Positions 53,214 to 61,676 of a stretch of 64,000 nucleotides of DNA are shown here, one piece after another. The DNA comes from Verrucomicrobiales bacterium. GTDB lineage: Bacteria > Verrucomicrobiota > Verrucomicrobiia > Limisphaerales > J093. Numbering within the stretch: position 1 is the stretch's first letter; each line of letters begins with the position of its first letter. The translations under genes were made by a program, and so were the position numbers. The notes below the pieces were generated by a model that ran no database searches, was not told the DNA's origin, and saw only the letters and a list, made by a program, of their open reading frames with translations. The stretch is taken from contig JACKPW010000001.1 of the NCBI GenBank assembly GCA_024233215.1, positions 310,001 to 374,000 of the forward strand, given 5' to 3'.

Positions 53214-55070
53214 GTGAGTTATCAGGTCATCGCCCGAAAATACCGGCCCCAGCGTTTCGAGGACGTGGTGGGACAGGACCACGTCACGCAGACGCTCGGC
53301 AACGCCATCCGCCAGCAGCGCATCGCCCACGCCTACATCTTTTGCGGCCCGCGCGGCACGGGCAAGACCACCATCGCCCGGATCTTCGCCAAGTGCCTGA
53401 ACTGCACCGATGGACCGAGCGTGACCTTTCCCGAGGACGACCCGAAAGCGCAGGAAATCGCCGAGGGCCGCTCGATGGACGTGCTCGAAATCGACGGCGC
53501 CAGCAACAACGGCGTGGAACAGGTGCGCGAACTGCGGGAGACCGTGAAGTTCGCCCCCGCCTCCTCGAAGTTTAAGATCTATATCATCGACGAGGTTCAC
53601 ATGCTTTCCACGGCGGCTTTCAACGCCTTGTTGAAAACGCTCGAGGAACCGCCGGCGCACGTGAAGTTCATGTTCGCCACCACGGATCCGGAGAAGGTCA
53701 TCCCCACCATCCTGTCCCGCTGCCAGCGGTTCGATCTTCGTCGCATCCCCGCCACGCTCATCATCAAACACCTCGCTTCCATCGCCAAGCAGGAGGGGGT
53801 TTCGGTGGAACCCGCCGCCCTGCACGCCATCGCCCGCGGCGCCGACGGCTGCATGCGCGATGCGGAATCGACTCTCGAACAACTGATCAGCTTTTGCGGC
53901 GAGAAGATTGTCGAGGCGGATGTGCTGTCGATGTTCGGCCTCACGGCGCGGGGACAAATCAACGACCTCGCCGGAGCCATTCTAACCGGCGACCAAACCG
54001 CGATCCTCCGCGGGATCGACGAACTCGCCCGCAACGGCAAGGACCTGGGCCGGTTGCTGTCGGACCTGCTGGAGCATTTTCGCAACCTGCTCATTTTCAA
54101 GGTTTCCCAAGGCAAGGCAGACTGGCTGGAGACCACCGAGGCGGAAACCGATTCGCTGCGGGCGCAATCGGATGGTGTGGACACCCCGGCACTGGGCCGG
54201 ATGCTCGAGATCCTGACTGAAAGCGAAGGCCGGCTGAAGGAGGCGCTCTCGCGGAAGATCCTGCTGGAGGTCACGTTGTTGAAGGCCAGCGAAGCCCGCA
54301 ATGCCATGAGCCTCGACACGGTGTTGCGCGAACTCAACGCCCTGCGCGGCGGCTCCGGCGTGCCTGCCACCGCGGGTTCAACGACCCGATCCCACGTCCC
54401 CGCATCCCCTGCGCCCCCGGCTGTCCCGATTCCGTCCGCCAGGCCCTCCTCATCTCCGGCAGCTCCGTCCGTCGTCGTCCCGGAAGCCCCGGAACTCGCA
54501 TCCTCCCCGCCAGCCGCTGAACCCGCCGACCAAGGCCCCTCCTCGAACGAGGGCACGGTCAGCCTTCATGGCCCGGAACTGGAAGCGACCTGGACCCAAC
54601 TGCTGGCCTCGATGAAGACCGCCCGGGCGTTTGCGCATCGCTACCTGGCGAAGGCTTTCCCGGTGTCGCTGGAGGACGGAGTCTTGACCATTGGTTTCGA
54701 CGAGAAGTCCGCCGAGTACATTCCGCTGGTGGACAGTGCCAAGACCCACGGGGTCGTGACCAACCTGCTGGCCGAGCAAGGGCACGCGGGGTGTCGGGTT
54801 GCCTTCACGCAGGCCCGTCGCCCCTCCGCGCAGGCACCGACTCCGACCGGCAACTCGACTCCGGCACGCGCGGAGACCGCTCCCGTTGCCGAAACGGATG
54901 CCGGAAACGTTCCCGCCGCCCCTTCCGAGCAGGCTTCCGCCGATCCGCTCGCCAACTTCGATCCGGCGAAGTTCAAGGACGATCCCGAGATCAAGGAGGC
55001 GCTGGCGGTGTTCAAGGCCCGGATCGTGCAGGTGATTCCGCCAAGCAAGAGGGCCGAGGACAAGCCGTGA
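53214..55070 (+). CDS. dnaX: DNA polymerase III subunit gamma/tau
   Basis: 618 residues from the GTG at 53214 (SYQVIARKYRPQRFEDVVGQ); the frame runs upstream into the SRP RNA gene and is not coding there. Walker A GPRGTGKTT, Walker B YIIDEVHML, sensor-1 region (FATTDPEKVIPTILSRCQRF), then domain III, a Pro/Ala-rich linker (~res 380-450) and a C-terminal tau-like domain. The usual four-Cys zinc module after CLNC is degenerate: only CLNC remains and the later CGxCxxC is replaced by DDPKAQEIAEG. It loads the sliding clamp at the replication fork. Confidence 0.93.
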   Translation: MSYQVIARKYRPQRFEDVVGQDHVTQTLGNAIRQQRIAHAYIFCGPRGTGKTTIARIFAKCLNCTDGPSVTFPEDDPKAQEIAEGRSMDVLEIDGASNNGVEQVRELRETVKFAPASSKFKIYIIDEVHMLSTAAFNALLKTLEEPPAHVKFMFATTDPEKVIPTILSRCQRFDLRRIPATLIIKHLASIAKQEGVSVEPAALHAIARGADGCMRDAESTLEQLISFCGEKIVEADVLSMFGLTARGQINDLAGAILTGDQTAILRGIDELARNGKDLGRLLSDLLEHFRNLLIFKVSQGKADWLETTEAETDSLRAQSDGVDTPALGRMLEILTESEGRLKEALSRKILLEVTLLKASEARNAMSLDTVLRELNALRGGSGVPATAGSTTRSHVPASPAPPAVPIPSARPSSSPAAPSVVVPEAPELASSPPAAEPADQGPSSNEGTVSLHGPELEATWTQLLASMKTARAFAHRYLAKAFPVSLEDGVLTIGFDEKSAEYIPLVDSAKTHGVVTNLLAEQGHAGCRVAFTQARRPSAQAPTPTGNSTPARAETAPVAETDAGNVPAAPSEQASADPLANFDPAKFKDDPEIKEALAVFKARIVQVIPPSKRAEDKP

Positions 55071-55106
55071 GGGTCACGGCTCCGCCCCAACCCGGCGTCC
55101 TGCTCC

Positions 55107-55433
55107 ATGACTTTCGTCTGCACCACCTGCGGGAAGCAGCACGAGCTTGACGACCTCTCGTTTGGCGCACATGCCCCGCTCCAGTGGGATGCGCTCACTG
55201 AGGCAGAACGGAAGCGCTCCTTGCTGGGTAATGAGCAATGTGAGGTCGACGACTCTGAGGGGCGCCACTTCTACGTTTGTGCCTGTCTCGAAATCCCGGT
55301 GCGGGAAGCGAAGCGGGCGTTCGTCGAGTTGGAACCTACCGACCATCCGCTGGCCGTTGACCAACGCCTCGGGATTGAGGAAGATCGCTTGCAGGCAATC
55401 GTGACCAAATTGCTGCACGCGGCGCCCGCTTGA
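55107..55433 (+). CDS. DUF2199 protein with internal deletion
   Basis: 108 residues. The start (FVCTTCGKQHE, LSFGAHAPLQWDAL, CACLEIPV) and the end (FVELEPTDHPLAVDQRLGI, LQAIVTKLLH) match the beginning and end of DUF2199 proteins. The middle, which normally has a WGVWVSLS-type core and a tryptophan-rich stretch (~60 residues), is missing. The reading frame stays open across the joint, so it may be a deleted, possibly non-functional remnant. It lies between dnaX and ybaB, where this gene is not usual. Confidence 0.7.
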   Translation: MTFVCTTCGKQHELDDLSFGAHAPLQWDALTEAERKRSLLGNEQCEVDDSEGRHFYVCACLEIPVREAKRAFVELEPTDHPLAVDQRLGIEEDRLQAIVTKLLHAAPA

Positions 55434-55531
55434 ATCCGGAATCACATTGCGGGCACCGGCAGTCCCTGAAGTCCGGCTGGGTGTCCATTGGTGTTTATTC
55501 GTGGTTGGACCGACGCTAGAATGACCCTCTC

Positions 55532-55843
55532 ATGGCAAACATTGCGAAACTGATGAAACAGGCCGCGCAAATGCAGCGCGGCATGCAGGAAGCGCAGGAG
55601 AAGCTCGCGCAAACCAGCGTCGAGGCTGAAGCCGGCGGAGGTGCGGTCAAGGTGGTGATGAGCTGCGCGAACGAAGTGGTCTCGCTGACGATCAGCCCCG
55701 ACCTGGTGGCTTCCAATGATCCGAAACTGCTGGAGGATGTCGTGATGTCCGCGATGAACCAGGCGGCGGCGAAGGTGCGCGAAACCACCGAGCGGGAAAT
55801 GGGCCGCGTGACCGGTGGGATGAGCATTCCCGGCTTGATGTAA
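55532..55843 (+). CDS. ybaB: YbaB/EbfC nucleoid-associated protein
   Basis: 103 residues. Small helix-strand protein with MANIAKLMKQAAQMQRGMQEAQEK-type start, VEAEAGGGAVKVVM and LLEDVVMSAMNQAAAKV, all standard for the family. Binds DNA as a dimer and is nearly always found between dnaX and recR. The gap to recR is 28 bases, so they are probably co-transcribed. Confidence 0.94.
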   Translation: MANIAKLMKQAAQMQRGMQEAQEKLAQTSVEAEAGGGAVKVVMSCANEVVSLTISPDLVASNDPKLLEDVVMSAMNQAAAKVRETTEREMGRVTGGMSIPGLM

Positions 55844-55871
55844 TGTAACGCCGCCCGAACTCCGCCCCTGC

Positions 55872-56474
55872 GTGGCCTCCCTGCCGCCATCCCTCACCCG
55901 TCTGATTGCCGCGCTGAGCCATCTGCCCGGCGTGGGACCGCGTTCCGCCGAACGGCTGGCCCTGCACCTTGTCCAGGGCGAACCCGGCGGGGTCAAGGAA
56001 CTCGCCCGGGCCATCGTGGAAGCGCGGGAAACGGTGAGGAATTGCTCGACCTGCGGAGCGCTCACCGAAACCGACCCGTGCGAGCTTTGCCGCGATGACC
56101 GTCGTGACAGAGCCCTGATCTGTGTGGTCGAGCGTCCGGTGGACATCCTGCTCGTGGAGAAGGCCGGAGTGTTCCGGGGCCGGTTCCACGTGCTGGGCGG
56201 CAAGCTGTCGCCGTTGAACGGGGTGGAACCTGAAGACCTGCGCATCGCTGAACTCGAGCGTCGCGTGGGACCCGAAGGAATCCGCGAGGTGATCCTGGCA
56301 TTGCCGACCGACGTCGAGGGCGACGCCACCTGCCATTACCTTGCCCAGCGGCTCCGGGAGGTGGGAATCCAGGTGACGCGGTTGGCCCATGGCCTGCCGG
56401 CTGGCAGCGGGCTGGAGTACGCGGACGAACTCACCCTGACCCGGGCGCTGGAAGGCCGCTCCAGCGTGCTCTGA
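55872..56474 (+). CDS. recR: Recombination protein RecR
   Basis: 200 residues from a GTG. An N-terminal helix-hairpin-helix (LSHLPGVGPRSAERLA), a four-Cys zinc finger (CSTCGALTETDPCELC) and a Toprim domain (ALICVVERPVDILLVEK, VLGGKLSPLNGVEP, ALPTDVEGDATCHYL). It acts with RecO/RecF in gap repair. Classical position after dnaX-ybaB. Confidence 0.95.
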   Translation: MASLPPSLTRLIAALSHLPGVGPRSAERLALHLVQGEPGGVKELARAIVEARETVRNCSTCGALTETDPCELCRDDRRDRALICVVERPVDILLVEKAGVFRGRFHVLGGKLSPLNGVEPEDLRIAELERRVGPEGIREVILALPTDVEGDATCHYLAQRLREVGIQVTRLAHGLPAGSGLEYADELTLTRALEGRSSVL

Positions 56475-56479
56475 TCTGC

Positions 56480-57118
56480 ATGATGGAATCCAGAATCTCC
56501 AACGCCACCCCACCCCGGGCCGTGGTCTTCGACTTGGGCAAAGTGCTGCTCGACTTCGATTACGGCCGCGCGGTAGGGCAACTCCTGCCGCTGATCAACG
56601 TGGAGCTTGCCGTGGTGAAGCGCTTGCTCGTCGACTCAACGCTGCTGTTCGACTACGAGACCGGCCGGCTCACCACGGAGCAGTTCTACGAACGCATCCG
56701 TGAGGCCACGGGTTTCAGTGCGGGGTTGACCACCTTCGAGGAGATCTTCGGCGACATCTTCACCGAGATCACCCCCATGACCGCGCTCCTGCCGCAGTTG
56801 CAGCGCCTGGGCATTCGTTGCTGCGTCTTCTCGAACACCAACGAGATGGCGATTCGCCACGTCACCGCCCGTTACCCGTTCTACGCCGCCTTCGACGACC
56901 ACGTCCTGTCGTTCGAACACAAGGCCATGAAGCCGGACCCGGCCCTGTATGAAGTCGTGGAAAGAACGCTGTCACTGAAGGGCTCGGACCTGCTGTATCT
57001 CGATGATCGGGAGGAAAACGTGGTGGCCGGGTGGGAGCGCGGCTGGCGGGCGTTCGTCCACCGAACCCCCGACGAATCCCTCCAGCACCTGCGCGATGCC
57101 GGCCTGCCGGTGGGCTGA
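56480..57118 (+). CDS. HAD-superfamily phosphatase (YihX-like)
   Basis: 212 residues. Motif I is VVFDLGKVLLDFD (nucleophile Asp; second position Gly as in YihX and related IA-type phosphatases), motif II CVFSNTNE, motif III Lys in FEHKAMKPDPALYE, motif IV LLYLDDREENV. Such enzymes remove phosphate from sugar phosphates, for example glucose-1-phosphate. It follows recR by 5 bases, so it may be the last gene of that transcript. Its role could link to the sucrose genes downstream, but this is speculative. Confidence 0.88.
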   Translation: MMESRISNATPPRAVVFDLGKVLLDFDYGRAVGQLLPLINVELAVVKRLLVDSTLLFDYETGRLTTEQFYERIREATGFSAGLTTFEEIFGDIFTEITPMTALLPQLQRLGIRCCVFSNTNEMAIRHVTARYPFYAAFDDHVLSFEHKAMKPDPALYEVVERTLSLKGSDLLYLDDREENVVAGWERGWRAFVHRTPDESLQHLRDAGLPVG

Positions 57119-57150
57119 CCGCCCGTAAGGGCGAAGCGTTTCAATCCACC

Positions 57151-57257
57151 GTAGCCGCCGACGTCCAGTCGGCGCAAATCTTCCCTCCCCACGTCACCCC
57201 GCCATCCTTTGCCAGGCCCACGGAATTCAGCGCGGACTGACGTCCGCGGCTACGGGG
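57151..57257. repeat. Pair of palindromic repeats between HAD and amylosucrase genes
   Basis: 57151-57178 (GTAGCCGCCGACGTCCAGTC start) and 57228-57257 (inverse orientation, with GGACTGACGTCC and then GCGGCTAC) flank the end of the amylosucrase-like gene. The second overlaps the last nine codons and stop of that gene, so repeat sequence codes PVAADVSPR. Confidence 0.8.
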
Positions 57258-59215
57258 CGCACCCTCGCCGCCGCCAGGACGACCATCTGGTAGGGTTCAA
57301 GCGTCAGCGATTCGCTGGCCGTGACCAACTGCCCGGCGAGCAGATCGGTCAGGATGCGTCGCAGACCGAGCTGGCGGAGTCGCGTGGCGGGCAGTTCCTG
57401 GCGGCGCTCCGTGAAGTTCGCCAGGACGAGCGTGCTTTGCTCGAGGTGCTGCCGAAAGAAGCCGAGGACATGGAGGTTGCCGGTGTCCACGATCTCGGTT
57501 TCGGACCGGGTGAAGGAGAGGTTGTTCTGGCGCAGCTGGGAAAGCCGGAGCAGGCCGCTGAAGATCCGGCCTTCCGGGGTTTCGAGCGAGGTTCGTCGGG
57601 CCGCCCGTTCCCAATCGAATGCGGGGCGATGCACCCAGCGGCTGTCGCCGGCCTTTTCGGGATCCTTCTCGAACTCGTGATCGTTCAGCGTGCCGAGTTC
57701 GTCCCCGGCATAGACCAGGGGAACGCCGCCGATGGTGAACAGGATGCCGTGGATCAGCAGGATCCGCCGGATGGCGAGGTCGATTTCAGTTTCGTTCCCC
57801 CGCTCAAGGGCGCGTTCCAGGCCGGCGAGTGAGGCGCAGGAGCCGGACACCCGGGCATCGCCGGTGACCGGGTTCTCCTGAAAGGGCAGGCCGACGGCGA
57901 AGCTCGCCTCGTGCCGGCCGGTGTAGAAGTCGTTCAGAAAACGCCGGTGATCCCGGGCGTTCACCCCGACCCCGGCAGCGTCCTCATCCGAGAAGGCCCA
58001 GCCGATGTCATCGTGGCAGCGGACGTAGTTCGCCCAGGCCGTGTTGGGAGGCAGGGAAAAACGTTTCCGGAGGGAATGCCGGAGGAGTTCCACCTTGCGG
58101 GTGGCCAGCGCCTCCCACAGCAGGACCATCAAGTTCGGGTTGTAGGAGAGTTGGCACTCCTGCTCGGAAATGTACTTCGCGACCTCGTCCGGGTGCACGA
58201 TCGCCTCGGACTTGAACACCATGGCCGGGGCGGCAATGTGCAGCAATGCATTGAACGCCTGGATGAGCTGATGGGCCTCGGGCAGGTTTTCGCAGTCCGT
58301 CCCGAGCCGTTTCCAGAGAAACGCCACGGCGTCCAACCGGAGGATTTCCACGCCCTGATTGGCGAGGAAGAGCATTTCATCCGCCATCCGGTTGAAGACG
58401 GCCGGGTTCTCGTAGTTGAGGTCCCACTGGTAGTTCTTGAACGTGGTCCAGATCCACTTGCGAATGCGGCTGCGGTAGGTGAAGCAACCCGGGTGTTCCT
58501 CCGGGAAGACCGACCGGATGGTCCGCTCGAACTGATCCGGCAACGTCCGGTCATCGAACATCCGGTAATACTCCTGATGCACAACGCTGCCCGCCATGGC
58601 TGCCTGCGCCCATTCGTGCTCGTCAGCGGTGTGGTTGAACACGAAATCCAGGCAGAGGCTGATGCCGTGGATGCGCAGGTCCCGGGCCAGCTCCGCCAGT
58701 TCCTCCATCGTGCCCAGTGCCGGTTCGACCTCCCGATAACTGCTGATTGCGTAACCCCCGTCGTTGTCACCCTCCGGACTTCGGAACAGCGGCATGAGAT
58801 GAAGGTAGGTTACCCCCATCTCCTTGAGATAAGGAATCCGCTCGCGCACGCCCGCCAGGTCGCCCCCGAAAAGGTCCACGTAGAGGATGTAGCCCTGCAT
58901 TCGGTTGGATTGGTACCAGGAGCGGTCCGCCTCGCGCAGGGCATCCAGGGCCTTCAGCTCATCCGACCGTTCCACCCAACGCTCCACCGCCGTGGCGAGG
59001 ATGCTTTCAAGGTGGAAGAAGAAGTCGTATTGCCGGCCGTACAAGCCATGAAGAATGCTGAAAAGCCGGCCGAAGTGCTTTTCCATCCGGGCGGCAAAAG
59101 CCTCCCACTCCGGGTCGGGCACCGTGCGAAAGCGCGCCCTCAGACGCGGCACGATGCGTTCATAGGACGTCGCGCTGTGGCGGGTGAACCACGCGGTGTT
59201 GGGGGAATCGTGCAT
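57227..59215 (-). CDS. Amylosucrase-like GH13 enzyme
   Basis: 662 residues. N-terminal helical region (residues ~1-90) and a GH13 TIM barrel: YLHLMPLFRSPEGDNDGGYA, SLCLDFVFNHTADEHEW (region I), EILRLDAVAFLW (nucleophile Asp), VFKSEAIV (acid/base Glu) and YVRCHDDIGWAF (last catalytic Asp). The pattern fits amylosucrase and sucrose hydrolase (GH13_4), which use sucrose to make alpha-glucan or release glucose. Directly downstream of a sucrose-phosphate synthase/phosphatase gene (31 bases), so it probably acts on cell-made sucrose. The C-terminus (PVAADVSPR) is derived from an intergenic repeat. Confidence 0.88.
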   Translation of the reverse strand: MHDSPNTAWFTRHSATSYERIVPRLRARFRTVPDPEWEAFAARMEKHFGRLFSILHGLYGRQYDFFFHLESILATAVERWVERSDELKALDALREADRSWYQSNRMQGYILYVDLFGGDLAGVRERIPYLKEMGVTYLHLMPLFRSPEGDNDGGYAISSYREVEPALGTMEELAELARDLRIHGISLCLDFVFNHTADEHEWAQAAMAGSVVHQEYYRMFDDRTLPDQFERTIRSVFPEEHPGCFTYRSRIRKWIWTTFKNYQWDLNYENPAVFNRMADEMLFLANQGVEILRLDAVAFLWKRLGTDCENLPEAHQLIQAFNALLHIAAPAMVFKSEAIVHPDEVAKYISEQECQLSYNPNLMVLLWEALATRKVELLRHSLRKRFSLPPNTAWANYVRCHDDIGWAFSDEDAAGVGVNARDHRRFLNDFYTGRHEASFAVGLPFQENPVTGDARVSGSCASLAGLERALERGNETEIDLAIRRILLIHGILFTIGGVPLVYAGDELGTLNDHEFEKDPEKAGDSRWVHRPAFDWERAARRTSLETPEGRIFSGLLRLSQLRQNNLSFTRSETEIVDTGNLHVLGFFRQHLEQSTLVLANFTERRQELPATRLRQLGLRRILTDLLAGQLVTASESLTLEPYQMVVLAAARVRPVAADVSPR

Positions 59216-59246
59216 GGCGGAGAACCGGCGGTGCTGGAATGATCGA

Positions 59247-61427
59247 TCAGGCTCCCGCGGTCGGGCGGAAACCGAAGTGATCGAGGCCCTCGAGGATTCC
59301 GGCCGCGCTGACCCTCCGGGCGAAATAGACCCGTTTCAACCCGCGCAGTTCCTCCAGTTCGGGGGCGTGATTCCCCACCACGATTCCCCGGGTGGCACCG
59401 GTCAGCATGTCGAGGTCGTTCCCGGCATCGCCGCAGACCACCACCTGATCGAGCGGGATCGACCATTTGTTCCCCAGGTAACGCACCGCCCGCCCCTTGG
59501 AAGCCCGCTTGGCGAGGATGTCGAGATACGCCCCCTGGGTCAGGACCACGTTGACGTTGCGTGCCTGACGACCCAACGCCTCCCGGACCGCCGCGATGTC
59601 GGGGCCGCACTCCTCGTCCACGTAGTACGAGATCTTGAACGGATTCTGGTTCTCCGGTTCCTGCAGTTCCAAGCCTTCCACACTGGCCAGGCTTTCCCGC
59701 ACCCGATCCGCATCCCAGAGATGATCCACGTGTCGGGACCAGCCCTTGTCGACGTACCGCGCGTCATACCCGTAGTGAATGTAGGTGCCCACCGAGGAGA
59801 TGACCACGTCCGGGGTCGGGACTTCGAACTTCTCCAGCACGGCCTGGATCTTGTCCAGGGAGCGACCCGAGGCAATGCCGAAGGCCAGTTCCTCGCTGCG
59901 GTTGCGAAGCAGGCCCTTGAGTTCCTCCAACCCGGCGTAGTCGCCTTTCTCGCTGATCAACGTGCCGTCGATGTCGGAGATGATCATCCGTTTCGCCGCC
60001 TTGAGGCGCCCGTGCAGTTTCGGGTTCTTGGCCAGGTTCTTGCGACCCTGTCCCGCGGACACCGCCCGGTTTTCTTCCACCAATTTCATGTAGGTCTCCA
60101 CGTGGGTTTCCCAACTGTAATGCTCGCGCACCCGCTGGATGCCTTTCTTGGACATTCGCCGCCAGGTGTCCTCCTCGATCAACAGCCGCTTCAGTGAAGC
60201 CTGAATCGCCGCCGTGTCGCGCGGATCCACCAACAGTCCATTGTCGCAGTTGCGCACGATCTCCGGGGGGCCCCCCTCGTTGGTGGCCACCACCGGACAC
60301 CCGCAGGCACTGGCCTCCAGAATCGTCAGGCCGAACGGTTCCGTCAGGGCGATGTTCACAAACACCCCCTTCTTCTGCGCACACAAGCGGTACATCGCCG
60401 GCACATCCGTCGCCGTGTCATGCTTCTTCGGAATCGCAATGCGGCCGTAGAGGTTGTAGCGGTCCATTTGCAGAAGGATGTCCGTAAGCACCTCCTTCTC
60501 CCCCGGCGGCATCGTGCTGATGTCACTGCGAATGCCCGCGAACACAATCAGGTTTGCCAGATGCTGCAATTCCGGGTCGGTGCCGTAGGCCCGGATGAGC
60601 CCGTCGATGTTCTTCTTCCGATCAGGCCGGCAGATCGCCAGGATCGGGGGACGATCGGGATGGGTGAGAAACTTCTCGAGGTTCTCGCCCACCTCGTAGA
60701 GGGCCTGCCGCTGCGCGATGCTCATGTCCGCGCCGGGCACCAGGTCGTCGTAATAGGGAAAGTAACGATCGAAATTCAGGCCGGGCGGGATCACGTGGAA
60801 CTCCGCCAGGGAATGACTGGGGTAACCGCCGTAGCTGCGCACCTCGAGGTCCGTGGAGGTCACGATGAACTCCGCATTGGCCAGGGCGCTGTTCTCGGCG
60901 GCAAACCGCTGTTCAAATGCGAACCGCCGCATCGCCTCCTCCCGGGCCATTCCGGAATCGAGCAGTTTCTCGAGCTTCTGCCGGCCCAGACTGTGACCGG
61001 TATGGGCGAAGGGCACGTTCAGGAACGACGACAGTTCCGTGGCCACATAGGCGGCGTCACCGTAGTGCGAGTGAATCCAGTCGGGCAGAATGCCGTGGGT
61101 CTTGCTGTGATGGACCGCATGGGTGACGAATTCGTCGAGATGCGGCCAGAGCTGCTCCTTCGGCAGGTACTTCTTGCCCCCGCACCAGACCCGGCGGATG
61201 TCGAACTTGTCCGTGACCGTTTCCACCGGCCGGGCGTAATCAGGACCCGTGGCAGGGTCGTCCATGCGCCGGGTGAAGAGATGAACCTGGGTCACTTCGG
61301 GGCGTTCGCTTAACGCCCGGGCAAGTTCCATCACGTAGATGATCTGCCCCCCGTTGTCGGCGTCGCGCCCGATCTCAAGGTCCCTTCCCCGGAACAGGCC
61401 GTGCAGGCTGTATAGGTGAATCCTCAT
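59247..61427 (-). CDS. Bifunctional sucrose-phosphate synthase/sucrose-phosphate phosphatase
   Basis: 726 residues from the ATG at 61427 (MRIHLYSLHGLFRG); upstream in-frame codons are not conserved. The N-terminal ~460 residues form a GT4 glycosyltransferase (GRDADNGGQIIYV, DWIHSHYGDAAYVATELS, ICRPDRKKNIDGLI, LTEPFGLTILEASACGCPVV). The C-terminal ~260 residues form a HAD phosphatase (IISDIDGTLI, FGIASGRSLDKI, VVVCGDAGNDLDML). The first makes sucrose-6-phosphate from UDP- or ADP-glucose and fructose-6-phosphate, the second removes the phosphate. First gene of a two-gene unit with the amylosucrase-like gene. Sucrose likely serves as osmolyte or reserve. Confidence 0.92.
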   Translation of the reverse strand: MRIHLYSLHGLFRGRDLEIGRDADNGGQIIYVMELARALSERPEVTQVHLFTRRMDDPATGPDYARPVETVTDKFDIRRVWCGGKKYLPKEQLWPHLDEFVTHAVHHSKTHGILPDWIHSHYGDAAYVATELSSFLNVPFAHTGHSLGRQKLEKLLDSGMAREEAMRRFAFEQRFAAENSALANAEFIVTSTDLEVRSYGGYPSHSLAEFHVIPPGLNFDRYFPYYDDLVPGADMSIAQRQALYEVGENLEKFLTHPDRPPILAICRPDRKKNIDGLIRAYGTDPELQHLANLIVFAGIRSDISTMPPGEKEVLTDILLQMDRYNLYGRIAIPKKHDTATDVPAMYRLCAQKKGVFVNIALTEPFGLTILEASACGCPVVATNEGGPPEIVRNCDNGLLVDPRDTAAIQASLKRLLIEEDTWRRMSKKGIQRVREHYSWETHVETYMKLVEENRAVSAGQGRKNLAKNPKLHGRLKAAKRMIISDIDGTLISEKGDYAGLEELKGLLRNRSEELAFGIASGRSLDKIQAVLEKFEVPTPDVVISSVGTYIHYGYDARYVDKGWSRHVDHLWDADRVRESLASVEGLELQEPENQNPFKISYYVDEECGPDIAAVREALGRQARNVNVVLTQGAYLDILAKRASKGRAVRYLGNKWSIPLDQVVVCGDAGNDLDMLTGATRGIVVGNHAPELEELRGLKRVYFARRVSAAGILEGLDHFGFRPTAGA

Positions 61428-61676
61428 GCGGTTCGTTGCGCTGCGGCCGGCGGACTGCACCAACCACGTCGGCGGCCACTATAACCGATTGACCCCGACC
61501 CGACAGGAAAAAGCCCCGGACGCTGCCGGGTTCCGGGTGGACGCCGGCTTTCCTCCCCGGGTAGCATGGGCGGTGCAGCCGGGGTCGCCCGCGATATCCG
61601 CAGGCTGCGAATCACCCGGATGTCCCCCGATCCATCCATGGTCACCGGCCCAGGGAAGCCTGCTTCGCTTCCCGGG

